This document shows positions 41,701-48,981 of a stretch of 64,000 nucleotides of DNA, piece after piece (position 1 is the first letter of the stretch; each line of letters begins with the position of its first letter). The notes beneath the pieces are model-generated. The model ran no database searches and was not told where the DNA came from. It was given only the letters and a program-made list of their open reading frames with translations. Position numbers and translations under genes: made by a program. This DNA comes from Solimicrobium silvestre (GTDB lineage: Bacteria > Pseudomonadota > Gammaproteobacteria > Burkholderiales > Burkholderiaceae_D), in contig NZ_PUGF01000012.1 of the NCBI RefSeq assembly GCF_002976435.1, positions 100,572 through 164,571 on the forward strand, given 5' to 3'.

Positions 41701-42295
41701 GCTTGTTAATTTTGGAGCTAATACGGTAGATACGGGAATGTTTTTGACATCTACGAATATGCCTGCGATTGGTAATGTGATTGATTTCAGTAACTTAATG
41801 GTGCAAGTTGGGTCTGTACCGACTGCTTGGCAACCGTGCCCTGTGTCGGCAATGAATCCAATTACTTCGACGAATTCTGGATCTATGGTCGGAGCTGCGG
41901 CTGTTACAACTACCCATTTGATACCCAATGCGGCAACCTATCCGCTATCTGCATTTACCGCAGCAGGTACAGGCTCGCTAACGGCAGCTACAACCGTACA
42001 AACTTTGACTTATACATCAACAGGAGCGGTGACAAACATCCAGTTTAGCCTCGGACTGATTCAGGGTGCCGGCGTGGCTACCTATCCAACTATTAGCATA
42101 ACAAGAAATGGCACCACAATTTATTCATGGGAAACGCAAACAAGTACAGCGGGCGAGTGGAGCTTTTCTGCGGGCATTGCAGATACTCCACTAGCAGGAT
42201 CGGTAACATACAACCTTGTCTTAACACCGGTTAGCTCAAGTTTTCCTGAGCAGGCTTTTAATCGCCTGTTGTTAGCTATTGAATTTAGGAGGTAG
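38729..42295 (+). CDS. modular tail tip/fibre protein with repeated domains
   Basis: The 1,188-aa protein contains four copies of a helical module (start residues ~35, ~146, ~478, ~791; core QA.LD.QA...GV and AW.....NT.IVG.TF) and three beta-sandwich modules (~233-430, ~564-760, ~871-1035). The first two sandwiches share GLGNMINNSGPVPGD, TGYV and NTANW; the third is divergent. A final beta domain (~1070-1188) ends LLLAIEFRR. Carbohydrate-binding modules in a receptor-binding fibre are the likely reading. Confidence 0.75.
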   Translation: MPTIVNYRDVILQSHSPRVLSDNTLSIAEKPALILQYATILSQQTSMDAQATAYGLTALQATYDASIATLTAHLATLTNPVAWNNLTNTTNLPLTGTYLRSLISATVVAEANIATAISNSTLSSLSTIASSNILTPSGRNEVNIDMYAILQGQASLDSQAAQMGVSHTAYDAAISTLSTYLATLGYPSGAAWTSATGNIAIVGSTFIADFQAVYAAQQLLINATTGAVAALPVGLGNMINNSGPVPGDMTGYVTGFNTTGLTPILAPSVDPNRPTGQGGITVTSSGTPASGTYHLLQPNAGVNMPVVVGQLYELSSYIAAFNCTSNVYLNWLNSAGTIIGSAGGTQLVSNGSSTTTGILGNWQRSYLLATAPVGTASAAIYVETVYTGAATPKTCASMLYFAQAVTGQTALSAWVDGNTANWSSNVIGAPAVTASIVSAQTQANLGVTNASTANTQLASIASLNVLAMQDKPVVVQDFQAILNDQVGIAAQATAVGVSSTAYYTAINALNAYLGSLSPAWNDATQNTTIVGTTFDANFAAVYTQRQIVLNATAAAVAALPAGLGNMINNSGPVPGDFTGYVLDNNTTGLTPIIAASPDPYRPTGQGGVYVEFAGTPAAATYTLLHPNAAINIPVAALQTYEFSVYLGAYRTSAYVLIQWLNSSGAIISGAQGNTLTDVTSSGPLSGWARSFVIAQAPSGAVTANIGVLSLYTGEANPYTFCSMWYFAAAKVGQTLPSAWSDGNTANWATNVIGAAAINASILAAQNQIAAIGSTNVLSMGEKTSVIVDWNSIVNTQAGIDAQAAAVGVSHVAYDAAVSALSTYLGAMSPAWNDTTQNTTIVGATFIANWQAVYVAEQALLNAIGSATANAGGGNLLMNSDFGNGVNGYNAYNNGATPIATITAQSAGGAITPGTYVQVICNGAGSTSFGTWFASSLFGGFFANTSYVISFYAVSNGSVMGAPMNLGWNHSPATATWLLNPPLNGNWQRYAVLVNFGANTVDTGMFLTSTNMPAIGNVIDFSNLMVQVGSVPTAWQPCPVSAMNPITSTNSGSMVGAAAVTTTHLIPNAATYPLSAFTAAGTGSLTAATTVQTLTYTSTGAVTNIQFSLGLIQGAGVATYPTISITRNGTTIYSWETQTSTAGEWSFSAGIADTPLAGSVTYNLVLTPVSSSFPEQAFNRLLLAIEFRR

Positions 42296-42299
42296 GAAA

Positions 42300-42926
42300 A
42301 TGAATAGCTACGGTATATACAATGCAACTTCAGGCGTGATCAATAGAATAATCTCAACGGATCAAAATAATATCGCGCTAAATGTTCAAGCTGGTGAATC
42401 TGCCATTATCCTTTTGAACGATGAAACCGACGATAAGTTCTATGTCTCTAACGGCATCATCACTGCTTACACATCGACAGAACTCCAACTAATCGCTACG
42501 CTGCCGATAGGCTGTATTTGGTCAATGCCTTCTAGAGCAGTCGTCGATACGGCAGTTATGGCCGATATTCAAGCAAGGGCTTGCGCTGCTATCAATGTCA
42601 AGCGTGATGCTGTAATAGCAGCGTTCGATCAGTTCACTTACAACGGTGTTGTCTACGATGGCGATGTGCTTGCACAGGCTAATATTCAAATGACCATCGA
42701 CGTCATCACGGCAGGAATACCTCTGCCGGCCAACTTTGAGTGGCGTGCTTCGGATAATTCGATGCACCCAATGGCTGCAGCAGATGTGATTAGCATGAAC
42801 GCAGCAAGATTGGTAGCGCAGGCAACTCTGGTATTTGCTACCTACAGCACATCCTGGACGTTAAAAGCCCAAATTAATTCAGCAACAACACGTCAACAAG
42901 TGGAGGCAATTACATGGAGCAGTTAA
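42300..42926 (+). CDS. tail fibre assembly-like protein with DUF4376 domain
   Basis: The 208-aa protein from ATG 42300 follows an AGGAGG ribosome site. Its C-terminal half (RDAVIAAFDQFTYNGVVYDG, FEWRASDNSMHPM, INSATTRQQVEAITW) is DUF4376, common in proteins encoded after tail fibres. Confidence 0.78.
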   Translation: MNSYGIYNATSGVINRIISTDQNNIALNVQAGESAIILLNDETDDKFYVSNGIITAYTSTELQLIATLPIGCIWSMPSRAVVDTAVMADIQARACAAINVKRDAVIAAFDQFTYNGVVYDGDVLAQANIQMTIDVITAGIPLPANFEWRASDNSMHPMAAADVISMNAARLVAQATLVFATYSTSWTLKAQINSATTRQQVEAITWSS

Positions 42927-43156
42927 AAGCGTATCTTTGGAATATTTTAGTTAGCCTAGATCGAGTGGTAAATACAATGTTAGGCGGCAGCCCTGAAATG
43001 ACACTCAGCGGCAGAATGGGGCGCGACATAGCGCTTGGTGAATGCGCGCTTTGCAAGCCAATTTGCTGGTTGTTGAATAAAATTCAATCGAATCACTGCG
43101 CTATGGCCGCATCAAATGAATCGACATTTGGTAGCGATGCTATATCTAAGGAATAG
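42914..43156 (+). CDS. 80-aa conserved phage protein
   Basis: MEQLKAYLWNILVSLDRVVN, then SGRMGRDIALGECALCKPIC, which recurs in many prophages after tail fibre genes. The Cys pair may hold a metal. Role unknown. Confidence 0.65.
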   Translation: MEQLKAYLWNILVSLDRVVNTMLGGSPEMTLSGRMGRDIALGECALCKPICWLLNKIQSNHCAMAASNESTFGSDAISKE

Positions 43157-43167
43157 GGCAAACAATC

Positions 43168-43995
43168 ATGACAGCAATGCGCGTACTTAGCTCAAATTTG
43201 GCGGACTCCTCAACCACAACTGCCTCTACAACAGCCGGTGCGTATGTGGCAGCTAATTTGGCTCTCGATACTAAATCACTCGTATGGCGCGCCACTGGTT
43301 TATCTGCCACATTAAGCTGTGTTTGGGGTTCGACGCAAAATATTAATTGCGTAATTCTCCCATTTAATAACTTTACTCCGGCAGCAACCATTCGCGTGCA
43401 GGGATACAGCGATTCGGCCGGGACAATCTTAGTGGTTGATACCGGTACGATTCCAGCCAATCCAGCACCGGCAACTATTCTAAATGGGTTCACTCTGCTA
43501 GCGTCACAAAGCGCATATGCCTACGGCGGCGGTTCTTATGCGATGGCGTACTTTGCACTAACCGGCGTTCAAAAAATTGTCGTCACGCTGAACGACAGCG
43601 CCAACACAGCCGGGTATCTTGAGGTTTCGCGACTGCTGGCCGGCGCGTACTGGTCGCCAGCCTATAACGCTGATATGGGGGCCAGCCTAACCTTGCAAGA
43701 TACCTCAAAAAATGTGCGCAGTGAGGGCGGTGACCTGATTACGGCGCTAGGAACGTTCAACCGCAAACTAGGTTTTACGCTCAGCAAAATGTCGCCCGCT
43801 GACCGCGCCGCCCTGACTATTATATTTCGTAGCAATGGATTTAGAAGTCCGATGTTCATCAGCATGTTTCCACAAAATACCGATTCTCAACTGGAAGACG
43901 ATCACCAAATTTACGGCAAGCTCACTGCTATGTCAGCAATGACTATTCCGGTTTATAGCGCCTATTCGGCCCCGTTGGAAATCGAGGAAGTTTAA
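43168..43995 (+). CDS. 275-aa probable tail structural protein
   Basis: Beta-rich, Ala/Thr-rich N-terminal part. The C-terminal part (LTLQDTSKNVRSEGGDLITA, FRSPMFISMFPQNTDSQLED) resembles a distal-tail style domain. Transcribed with the fibre genes and closed by a terminator. Confidence 0.62.
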   Translation: MTAMRVLSSNLADSSTTTASTTAGAYVAANLALDTKSLVWRATGLSATLSCVWGSTQNINCVILPFNNFTPAATIRVQGYSDSAGTILVVDTGTIPANPAPATILNGFTLLASQSAYAYGGGSYAMAYFALTGVQKIVVTLNDSANTAGYLEVSRLLAGAYWSPAYNADMGASLTLQDTSKNVRSEGGDLITALGTFNRKLGFTLSKMSPADRAALTIIFRSNGFRSPMFISMFPQNTDSQLEDDHQIYGKLTAMSAMTIPVYSAYSAPLEIEEV

Positions 43996-44053
43996 ATTTA
44001 AGCACTACCCGTTGAGATTTTTTGAATACCTAGCTGTTTACCACCAAACATAA

Positions 44054-44075
44054 AACCGCCTTAGTGCGGTTTTTT
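44054..44075 (+). terminator. Rho-independent terminator after the tail genes
   Basis: AACCGC/GCGGTT stem followed by six T; it separates tail from lysis genes. Confidence 0.75.
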
Positions 44076-44091
44076 ACATTTAGAGGTTCCT

Positions 44092-44568
44092 ATGATATTT
44101 CTTTATCCATTCTTAGCTTGTTTTAGCCTGCTGATCACCATCTTTTCCATGCTGGTCCTTAACTGGATAGTCGTTCTGTTTGTTGATGCCAAAGGCAATT
44201 TGCCACCCTGGCTGAGTTATTTCCAAACTTTCGACGCACCTTTGCCGACCGGCTACTTAACCGGCGTCATGTGGTTGATGCGAAATCCGACCTATGGATT
44301 TGACTATTTTGTCTTCGGGATACCTTGGGACCCAGATGAATGGACGGTTCAATTATTCCGAACTAACGCAACCCGCGATTTCTTTATAGCCACCAGTAAA
44401 AACGGTGGCTTTAATTTTTATTACCTAGGCACTTTGGGCATGTACAAGTTCGGCTGGAAGGCTTGGAACTGCTTTGACAGTGCAACAGGTAAGTTCAGTG
44501 GTACTTTTGGCGATGGGTCGCATGTGCCTATCTGCATCACCTTCAATCCATTTAAAACGAAAGTGTAA
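44092..44568 (+). CDS. 158-aa membrane-anchored phage protein
   Basis: An N-terminal hydrophobic helix (~2-35) precedes a Trp/Tyr/Phe-rich part with PPWLSYFQTFDAPLPTGYLT and NPTYGFDYFVFG. This type is common near phage lysis genes. Function unknown. Confidence 0.62.
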   Translation: MIFLYPFLACFSLLITIFSMLVLNWIVVLFVDAKGNLPPWLSYFQTFDAPLPTGYLTGVMWLMRNPTYGFDYFVFGIPWDPDEWTVQLFRTNATRDFFIATSKNGGFNFYYLGTLGMYKFGWKAWNCFDSATGKFSGTFGDGSHVPICITFNPFKTKV

Positions 44569-44570
44569 GC

Positions 44571-44933
44571 ATGCAAAAACAAATCGATGCGATCAATGAG
44601 CGCTTGGATGCCGGACAGGGCAAGTTTGGCGAGGTGGCTGATGCGCTCAGCAAGATAACTGCGCATCTTCAAAGCCAGGATGCGGCTATGTCGCTGATGG
44701 CCGATAAAGTGAACCAAAACGCCGAGGGCACACAGTCAATCCTTGAAATGTGGAATGGTGGCGTTAAAACTGTGCGGTTTTTTTGCCGGCTGGCAGAGGG
44801 GTGGCGCTTTTTTATCAGGGAAATGTTAATCCCTGTGTTTTTACCATTGATGGGTATTGGTGTGGTTATTTACTATTTCAACCATGGCGACTTCCCGAAA
44901 TGGGCCGCCGCGTTATTTAAATTGATCGCATAA
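44571..44933 (+). CDS. 120-aa coiled-coil membrane protein, holin-like candidate
   Basis: Helical coiled-coil N-terminus (~1-55, MQKQIDAINERLDAGQGKFG), then one C-terminal membrane helix (LIPVFLPLMGIGVVIYYF). It lies directly before the endolysin gene. One helix plus coiled coil is unusual for a holin, so the role is uncertain. Confidence 0.6.
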   Translation: MQKQIDAINERLDAGQGKFGEVADALSKITAHLQSQDAAMSLMADKVNQNAEGTQSILEMWNGGVKTVRFFCRLAEGWRFFIREMLIPVFLPLMGIGVVIYYFNHGDFPKWAAALFKLIA

Positions 44934-44940
44934 GTAGATC

Positions 44941-45456
44941 ATGGATATTTCTCAGCTTCAAAAAATCATGCCGCTGGCGCGTCAGCGAGCAAATACGTTT
45001 CTAGATCCGCTAATAGCGGCCATGTCCGAATTTGAAATTAATACGCCAATGCGGCAAGCGGCGTTTTTAGCTCAAGTCGCGCATGAAAGTGGACAGCTTT
45101 TATACGTACTTGAATTGGCAAGTGGCGAAGCGTATGAGGGGCGCAAGGATTTGGGGAATACCCAGTCCGGAGATGGTCCGCGCTTTAAGGGGCGTGGATT
45201 AATCCAGATTACTGGGCGAACCAACTACGCAGCCATGTCGGAAGCATTGAAACTCGATTGCGTGAATCACCCTGAATTACTGGAGCTGCCAACCAATGCC
45301 TGCAGATCGGCGGGATGGTTCTGGAAAAACCACGGACTTAACGTACTAGCCGACTCTCAGTCGTTTATCACGATTACGCGGCGAATAAATGGCGGTACCA
45401 ATGGACTCGCTGATCGCCAGGCTTTGTATGCCATTGCAAAAAAGGTGTTGTTGTAA
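44941..45456 (+). CDS. GH19 chitinase-like endolysin
   Basis: The 171-aa enzyme has AQVAHESGQLLYVLE (catalytic Glu ~54), FKGRGLIQITGRTNY and a C-terminal ITRRINGGTNGLADRQ, typical of glycoside hydrolase 19 endolysins that cut peptidoglycan. There is no signal peptide, so release needs a holin. Confidence 0.92.
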   Translation: MDISQLQKIMPLARQRANTFLDPLIAAMSEFEINTPMRQAAFLAQVAHESGQLLYVLELASGEAYEGRKDLGNTQSGDGPRFKGRGLIQITGRTNYAAMSEALKLDCVNHPELLELPTNACRSAGWFWKNHGLNVLADSQSFITITRRINGGTNGLADRQALYAIAKKVLL

Positions 45457-45481
45457 TTTAAACGCATTAATTAATTTTATT

Positions 45482-45507
45482 AAGGTCACTTTGGTGGCCT
45501 TTTTTTA
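45482..45507 (+). terminator. Rho-independent terminator after the endolysin gene
   Basis: AAGGTCAC/GTGGCCTT stem and seven T. Confidence 0.7.
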
Positions 45508-45519
45508 TGGGTGAACACT

Positions 45520-45951
45520 ATGCAAACAGTAAAAAACGAACACGAAATTCACGAAACCATCACGATTGATGTTTTCTATCCCGATCACCCGCCGCGCACT
45601 GAAAGCAAAGTATTTAAAGCTACAAAAAAGCACTGGCACCAACTTGGCGCGGTCTGCGGTGTTTGCAAAACAAAAGAGAAAGTCGAGATACATCACAAGT
45701 TTATCGAGTGGGCTGACAGTGAAGGTACGGACTGGGACAAAGTCAGATTAGAGCACCCAGATTTCGACTGGGCATCGTTTAAGGATGATCCTGATTTCAT
45801 TGATAGCGTCTATAACACAGAGCCACTTTGCGAAAAGCATCATCGTGGCCCAGCTCCACACGGCAAGCATTTTACTCCAGAACCTATCTGGAATATGCAG
45901 AAGTATCAGCGTGCTGATTTTGTGTATTCGCCGGATGAGGTCGCCAAGTGA
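45520..45951 (+). CDS. HNH-like nuclease in the lysis region
   Basis: The 143-aa product has CGVCKTKEKVEIHHKFIEW and LCEKHHRGPAPHGKHF, a Cys-Cys-His-His and C-x-x-HH arrangement of HNH-type domains. A GTG nine bases earlier is an alternative start. It overlaps the following gene by 4 bp. Confidence 0.65.
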   Translation: MQTVKNEHEIHETITIDVFYPDHPPRTESKVFKATKKHWHQLGAVCGVCKTKEKVEIHHKFIEWADSEGTDWDKVRLEHPDFDWASFKDDPDFIDSVYNTEPLCEKHHRGPAPHGKHFTPEPIWNMQKYQRADFVYSPDEVAK

Positions 45952-46175
45952 ACCAGGTCGTAAAGGACATTTTGACCGGCATCGATGGGCAGTCATTCGC
46001 CATCGTCAAGGTGCTCGGCTTTGCAGTCGTTCTGGTGTTCATCCTGATTGAGGTCGCCGCTTTCATCACTGGGAAGCCGTTTGATGGACAGGCTTATGGC
46101 ATTGGAGCCGGCGCCGCGATTGCCGCCATGGGTGGCGCAATCAAACTTTCCGAAACTTCGGAGCCAAAGCCATGA
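45948..46175 (+). CDS. holin candidate (75 aa)
   Basis: The GTG start overlaps the previous stop. The product has two membrane helices (~18-40 IVKVLGFAVVLVFILIEVAA and ~49-64 GIGAGAAIAAMGGAIK) and a charged tail, the size and shape of a small class II holin. It sits between the endolysin and spanin genes. Confidence 0.65.
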   Translation: MNQVVKDILTGIDGQSFAIVKVLGFAVVLVFILIEVAAFITGKPFDGQAYGIGAGAAIAAMGGAIKLSETSEPKP

Positions 46176-46540
46176 GTCAACTATCTCCAATTCTTCGTGG
46201 CGGGGAGGATGGCTATTTAATGTTTTGGTGCCCCGGCTGCGACCGTGCTCATACAGTGCGGCACGGAACTGGGTTGGGTGAACGATGGGGCTGGAATGGA
46301 AATGCACTTAAGCCGACATTTACCCCATCTGTTTTAGTCACATATCCCCACTGGGTGCCTCCGATTACCAATGAAAATCATGAGCAATATAAAGAGAATC
46401 CTTGGGAGCAGCACCAGGTCAAAGACATTTGCCATAGCTTTGTTGTTGATGGGCGTATTCAATTTTTAAACGACTGCACGCATTCGCTTGCAGGTCAAAC
46501 CGTTGATTTGCCCGAGTGGCCGGAGGAAACACCATGTTAG
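46172..46540 (+). CDS. DUF6527-like zinc protein
   Basis: 122 residues with MFWCPGCDRAHTVRHG, SVLVTYPHWV, CHSFVVDGRIQFLNDCTHSL and VDLPEWPEE. This pattern occurs in many phage lysis-region proteins. Cys and His residues suggest metal binding. Function unknown. Confidence 0.65.
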   Translation: MSQLSPILRGGEDGYLMFWCPGCDRAHTVRHGTGLGERWGWNGNALKPTFTPSVLVTYPHWVPPITNENHEQYKENPWEQHQVKDICHSFVVDGRIQFLNDCTHSLAGQTVDLPEWPEETPC

Positions 46541-47013
46541 GAATTTACACAATTTACGCAAAGATTGCCGGGGTAGTCGCCTTGGTAGTAGCTATCCTAT
46601 TTGGCCTTTGGTATCTCGATCACCGCGGATTCGTCCGAGGCGAAGCGACTATTCAAGATCAATGGGATAAGGCTCAGCGACAAGCAACAGCCGATACCTT
46701 GAAAATCCAGCAAGCCAACGATAAAAAACTTAATGAAAGTGAGCAAAAATATGTTGATCAAAAAAATGCCAATGACGCTTTGCTTGCTGATACTCGCAAG
46801 TCTGGCGGCTTGTTCTACACCCCAACAGTCTGTCCCGTTAGTGTGCCCAGCGCCACTAAAGCTGTCGCCAGTGTTGATCCAGCCAGTTCCCCTGGACGGA
46901 ATGACTCGGGCACAATCAATCTTACAGAATTTGCAGAAGAAGTTGAGCAACTCGGGCACGATAAGGACGAGCTCGCCATCCGATTAAACGCAATCGCGGC
47001 TGAAAATAAATGA
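46534..47013 (+). CDS. Rz: i-spanin Rz-like protein
   Basis: From ATG 46534 (159 residues): one N-terminal signal-anchor (~8-26, KIAGVVALVVAILFGLWYL), then a charged periplasmic coiled coil (DKAQRQATADTLKIQQANDK). A GGAGG ribosome site lies upstream. An outer-membrane lipoprotein frame is embedded within it, which identifies the spanin pair. Confidence 0.85.
   Translation: MLGIYTIYAKIAGVVALVVAILFGLWYLDHRGFVRGEATIQDQWDKAQRQATADTLKIQQANDKKLNESEQKYVDQKNANDALLADTRKSGGLFYTPTVCPVSVPSATKAVASVDPASSPGRNDSGTINLTEFAEEVEQLGHDKDELAIRLNAIAAENK
46751..46987 (+). CDS. Rz1: o-spanin Rz1-like lipoprotein embedded in Rz
   Basis: In the +1 frame relative to Rz, MLIKKMPMTLCLLILASLAA precedes the lipobox Cys (LAAC, Cys21) and a proline-rich mature peptide (PLVCPAPLKLSPVLIQPVP). 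The gene lies fully inside Rz. Start ATG 46751 is chosen; 46766 is an alternative. Confidence 0.85.
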   Translation: MLIKKMPMTLCLLILASLAACSTPQQSVPLVCPAPLKLSPVLIQPVPLDGMTRAQSILQNLQKKLSNSGTIRTSSPSD

Positions 47014-47135
47014 ATATCCTATTGATAATATTATTGGTAGCCGCGATTCAAGTTGGAATAATCTGGGGTTCAATTAAGTTAGGCATGAAGCTGATGATGG
47101 TTGAAATAAACAAGATGTGTGGATATGGAAAATAG
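47010..47135 (+). CDS. 41-aa membrane protein, last prophage gene
   Basis: MNILLIILLVAAIQVGIIWG gives one membrane helix with a short basic tail. The ATG overlaps the Rz stop as ATGA. A nine-G run follows the stop. Role unknown. Confidence 0.55.
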   Translation: MNILLIILLVAAIQVGIIWGSIKLGMKLMMVEINKMCGYGK

Positions 47136-47203
47136 CAGATATAGGGGGGGGGCGTGCCAGGCTTGTTTGCATGCTCAATAGTGGCTATTTTTATGCATAA
47201 ATC

Positions 47204-47277
47204 ATCTCCGCAACTCAATGCTAATTTGAAGCCAGCATTAGCTCTTAGAATGGTTAAATATTACAAGTTGCGGAGAT
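47204..47277. repeat. 12-bp inverted repeat beside the attachment site
   Basis: ATCTCCGCAACT (47204-47215) and AGTTGCGGAGAT (47266-47277) are perfectly inverted, 39 bp before the tRNA remnant. It could be a terminator-like stem or arm sites for integrase/excisionase. Confidence 0.55.
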
Positions 47278-47315
47278 TAAAAGTAACTAAGTAACTGTTT
47301 ACGTTAGTATGTGTA

Positions 47316-47382
47316 GCGGACTTAAAATCCGCCGCTTTCGTGAATAACGGGCGTGCCGGTTCAATTCCGGCCTCGGGCACCA
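47316..47382 (+). tRNA. 3' part of tRNA-Leu(TAA), prophage attachment site (right end)
   Basis: The anticodon stem GCGGA/TCCGC with loop CTTAAAA (anticodon TAA) is present. A long class II variable arm, a T-arm (GCCGG, TTCAATT, CCGGC) and the acceptor strand ending in A-CCA follow. The 5' half (acceptor and D-arm) is absent; the sequence upstream does not fit. This is what remains at one end after site-specific integration into the tRNA gene, so the prophage-host border is here, with the crossover likely in the anticodon region. The intact gene should lie beyond the left end. Confidence 0.85.
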
Positions 47383-47413
47383 GTAGTTTTCAGGTTGTAT
47401 CGTAAGAGCTTAA

Positions 47414-47447
47414 AACCGCATAACTCGCTATGAGAATGCGGTTTTTT
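47414..47447 (+). terminator. Rho-independent terminator of the host tRNA locus
   Basis: AACCGCAT/ATGCGGTT stem and six T, 32 bp after the tRNA end, as expected for the original tRNA transcription unit. Confidence 0.75.
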
Positions 47448-47512
47448 GTTTTTGGATGTACATTCGCTATAAATGTTACTGGTCAATATCCGTGAGGGGC
47501 CAATTTATAACA

Positions 47513-48025
47513 TTATTTCCCAATTAGTAGTGGTGCTGTAAACAGCCATTCTCGATAAGAAGTTTTTCCTTCAAATAATTGAAACGCGGGCTCAAAATTA
47601 CCAATTTTGATTGGCCCATCTTTCGATAAACTATAGATGCCAATAATTCCACTGCCATCAATTGCTGCCACGGTTCCCCATTCTTGCTTGCCAGTGAGAG
47701 GATCAATATAGATCTTGCGTAAATGGCGTCGAATGGTGGGGTAGCGTGGATCTTTTAATAAATCCTGTAATGATGCAGGGGCAGAGGATTGCCCCGTTGG
47801 TGTGGCGTTTGCGTAGCTTACGAAGGCTGATTGAAACTGAGAGCCAATGGCTAGGAGTTCTTCTTCTGCTGCACGTCGCTGCATGATAGATCCTATTTGA
47901 ACCGTAGCAACGGCGGCTATTCCGATAAGGGCAACGGATATTAATAGGGCGAGATAAGCAAAGCCAGAAATGCTGCGATTTAAGCGAGTATAAGAATGAT
48001 GCGTCGGGATTTTTTTCTTACTCAT
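47513..48025 (-). CDS. pseudopilin-like protein, last gene of the secretion operon
   Basis: The 170-aa protein has an N-terminal hydrophobic helix (ISGFAYLALLISVALIGIAA) resembling a type IV pilin helix but with an unusual processing context (SGFAYLAL rather than GFTLIE). The C-terminal part includes PRYPTIRRHLRKIYIDPLTG, as in minor pseudopilins. It follows the GspG-like gene by 3 bp. Confidence 0.7.
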   Translation of the reverse strand: MSKKKIPTHHSYTRLNRSISGFAYLALLISVALIGIAAVATVQIGSIMQRRAAEEELLAIGSQFQSAFVSYANATPTGQSSAPASLQDLLKDPRYPTIRRHLRKIYIDPLTGKQEWGTVAAIDGSGIIGIYSLSKDGPIKIGNFEPAFQLFEGKTSYREWLFTAPLLIGK

Positions 48026-48028
48026 GAT

Positions 48029-48424
48029 TTACAAACTACTAAAAGATTGCCCAAGATGAGTTTGTCCAGGCGCTCCACTTTTAATATTATAGACATTACC
48101 TTTTTCCTGGTCGTCGGGAGCAATCAAAATCCATGTCGCGGTACTTTGCGTTATGGGATCCATCGGTAATGAGCGCAAATATTTTTTGTTCACAAGATCC
48201 GCTAATGTGTCTGGATATTTCCCGGTATCGCCGTAAAATTTATCAATTGCATCGCGCGTTGCTTGTAAATTACTTATCAAAATAGTTTCTTTAGACGCGT
48301 CAATAGTTTGAAAATATCGAGGTACCGCTAACGTTAATAAGAGCGCGATAATTGCTAACACCACTAATAATTCAATCAGGGTAAATCCGCGTTGTCGATT
48401 TTTAGCATACATCGTGATCACCAT
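48029..48424 (-). CDS. GspG-like pseudopilin
   Basis: [20 protein letters not shown] is a perfect prepilin peptidase site and helix. The C-terminal part has [20 protein letters not shown] and [12 protein letters not shown], a GspG-type arrangement. The start may be ATG 48424, which overlaps the upstream stop, or ATG 48412. Confidence 0.82.
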   Translation of the reverse strand: MVITMYAKNRQRGFTLIELLVVLAIIALLLTLAVPRYFQTIDASKETILISNLQATRDAIDKFYGDTGKYPDTLADLVNKKYLRSLPMDPITQSTATWILIAPDDQEKGNVYNIKSGAPGQTHLGQSFSSL

Positions 48425-48981
48425 TTATTGTAGGGTACGCCGTTCAGGCCAACTTTGGTCGAGGTGGAGTACACATCATAGACATCCTCCCCTTCTTGAG
48501 GATCAGTCGCTTCACTGGCATAACTACGAAGCCCCCATGAAGTTGCTTCTGGAGTGTTTGTATTTGTATTCATGGGGTCGCGTGGAACACGTCGTAAAAA
48601 GAATATTTTATTACGCTTGGGATCACGCTGATCAGAAACACCTTCGACTAGTATATTCAACTCCTTCGGATATCCATTGCTGCCAATTGGTTTTGGAATA
48701 CGGCCATCATTTGTTGCTCTTTGATATGCGTCAATACCTTGCCGTATTTCGCGTAACGCCAAGCGTAATTCCTGTTCTTGAACGCGTTGCCGCGCCACTT
48801 GAGCAATGGGCGCAGTCATGCTCGCCAACACACCTAAAATAGCTAAGGTGACGAGCAGCTCAATGAGAGTAAAACCGGATATACGGCCCAATTGTTGCGG
48901 AAGCATGTCATTGGGGCGTGATAATGTTGGGTTACAAGCTAGTAATCGGTAAGGCGGGTGATGATAAGGCAGTCCGAACAT
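48418..48981 (-). CDS. pseudopilin, GspG/GspH-like
   Basis: [20 protein letters not shown] is the pilin signal, followed by a helix and [20 protein letters not shown], then [11 protein letters not shown]. The first ~30 residues of the longest frame are not pilin-like; ATG 48906 is a more usual start. Its 5' end overlaps the secretin stop. Confidence 0.78.
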   Translation of the reverse strand: MFGLPYHHPPYRLLACNPTLSRPNDMLPQQLGRISGFTLIELLVTLAILGVLASMTAPIAQVARQRVQEQELRLALREIRQGIDAYQRATNDGRIPKPIGSNGYPKELNILVEGVSDQRDPKRNKIFFLRRVPRDPMNTNTNTPEATSWGLRSYASEATDPQEGEDVYDVYSTSTKVGLNGVPYNKW

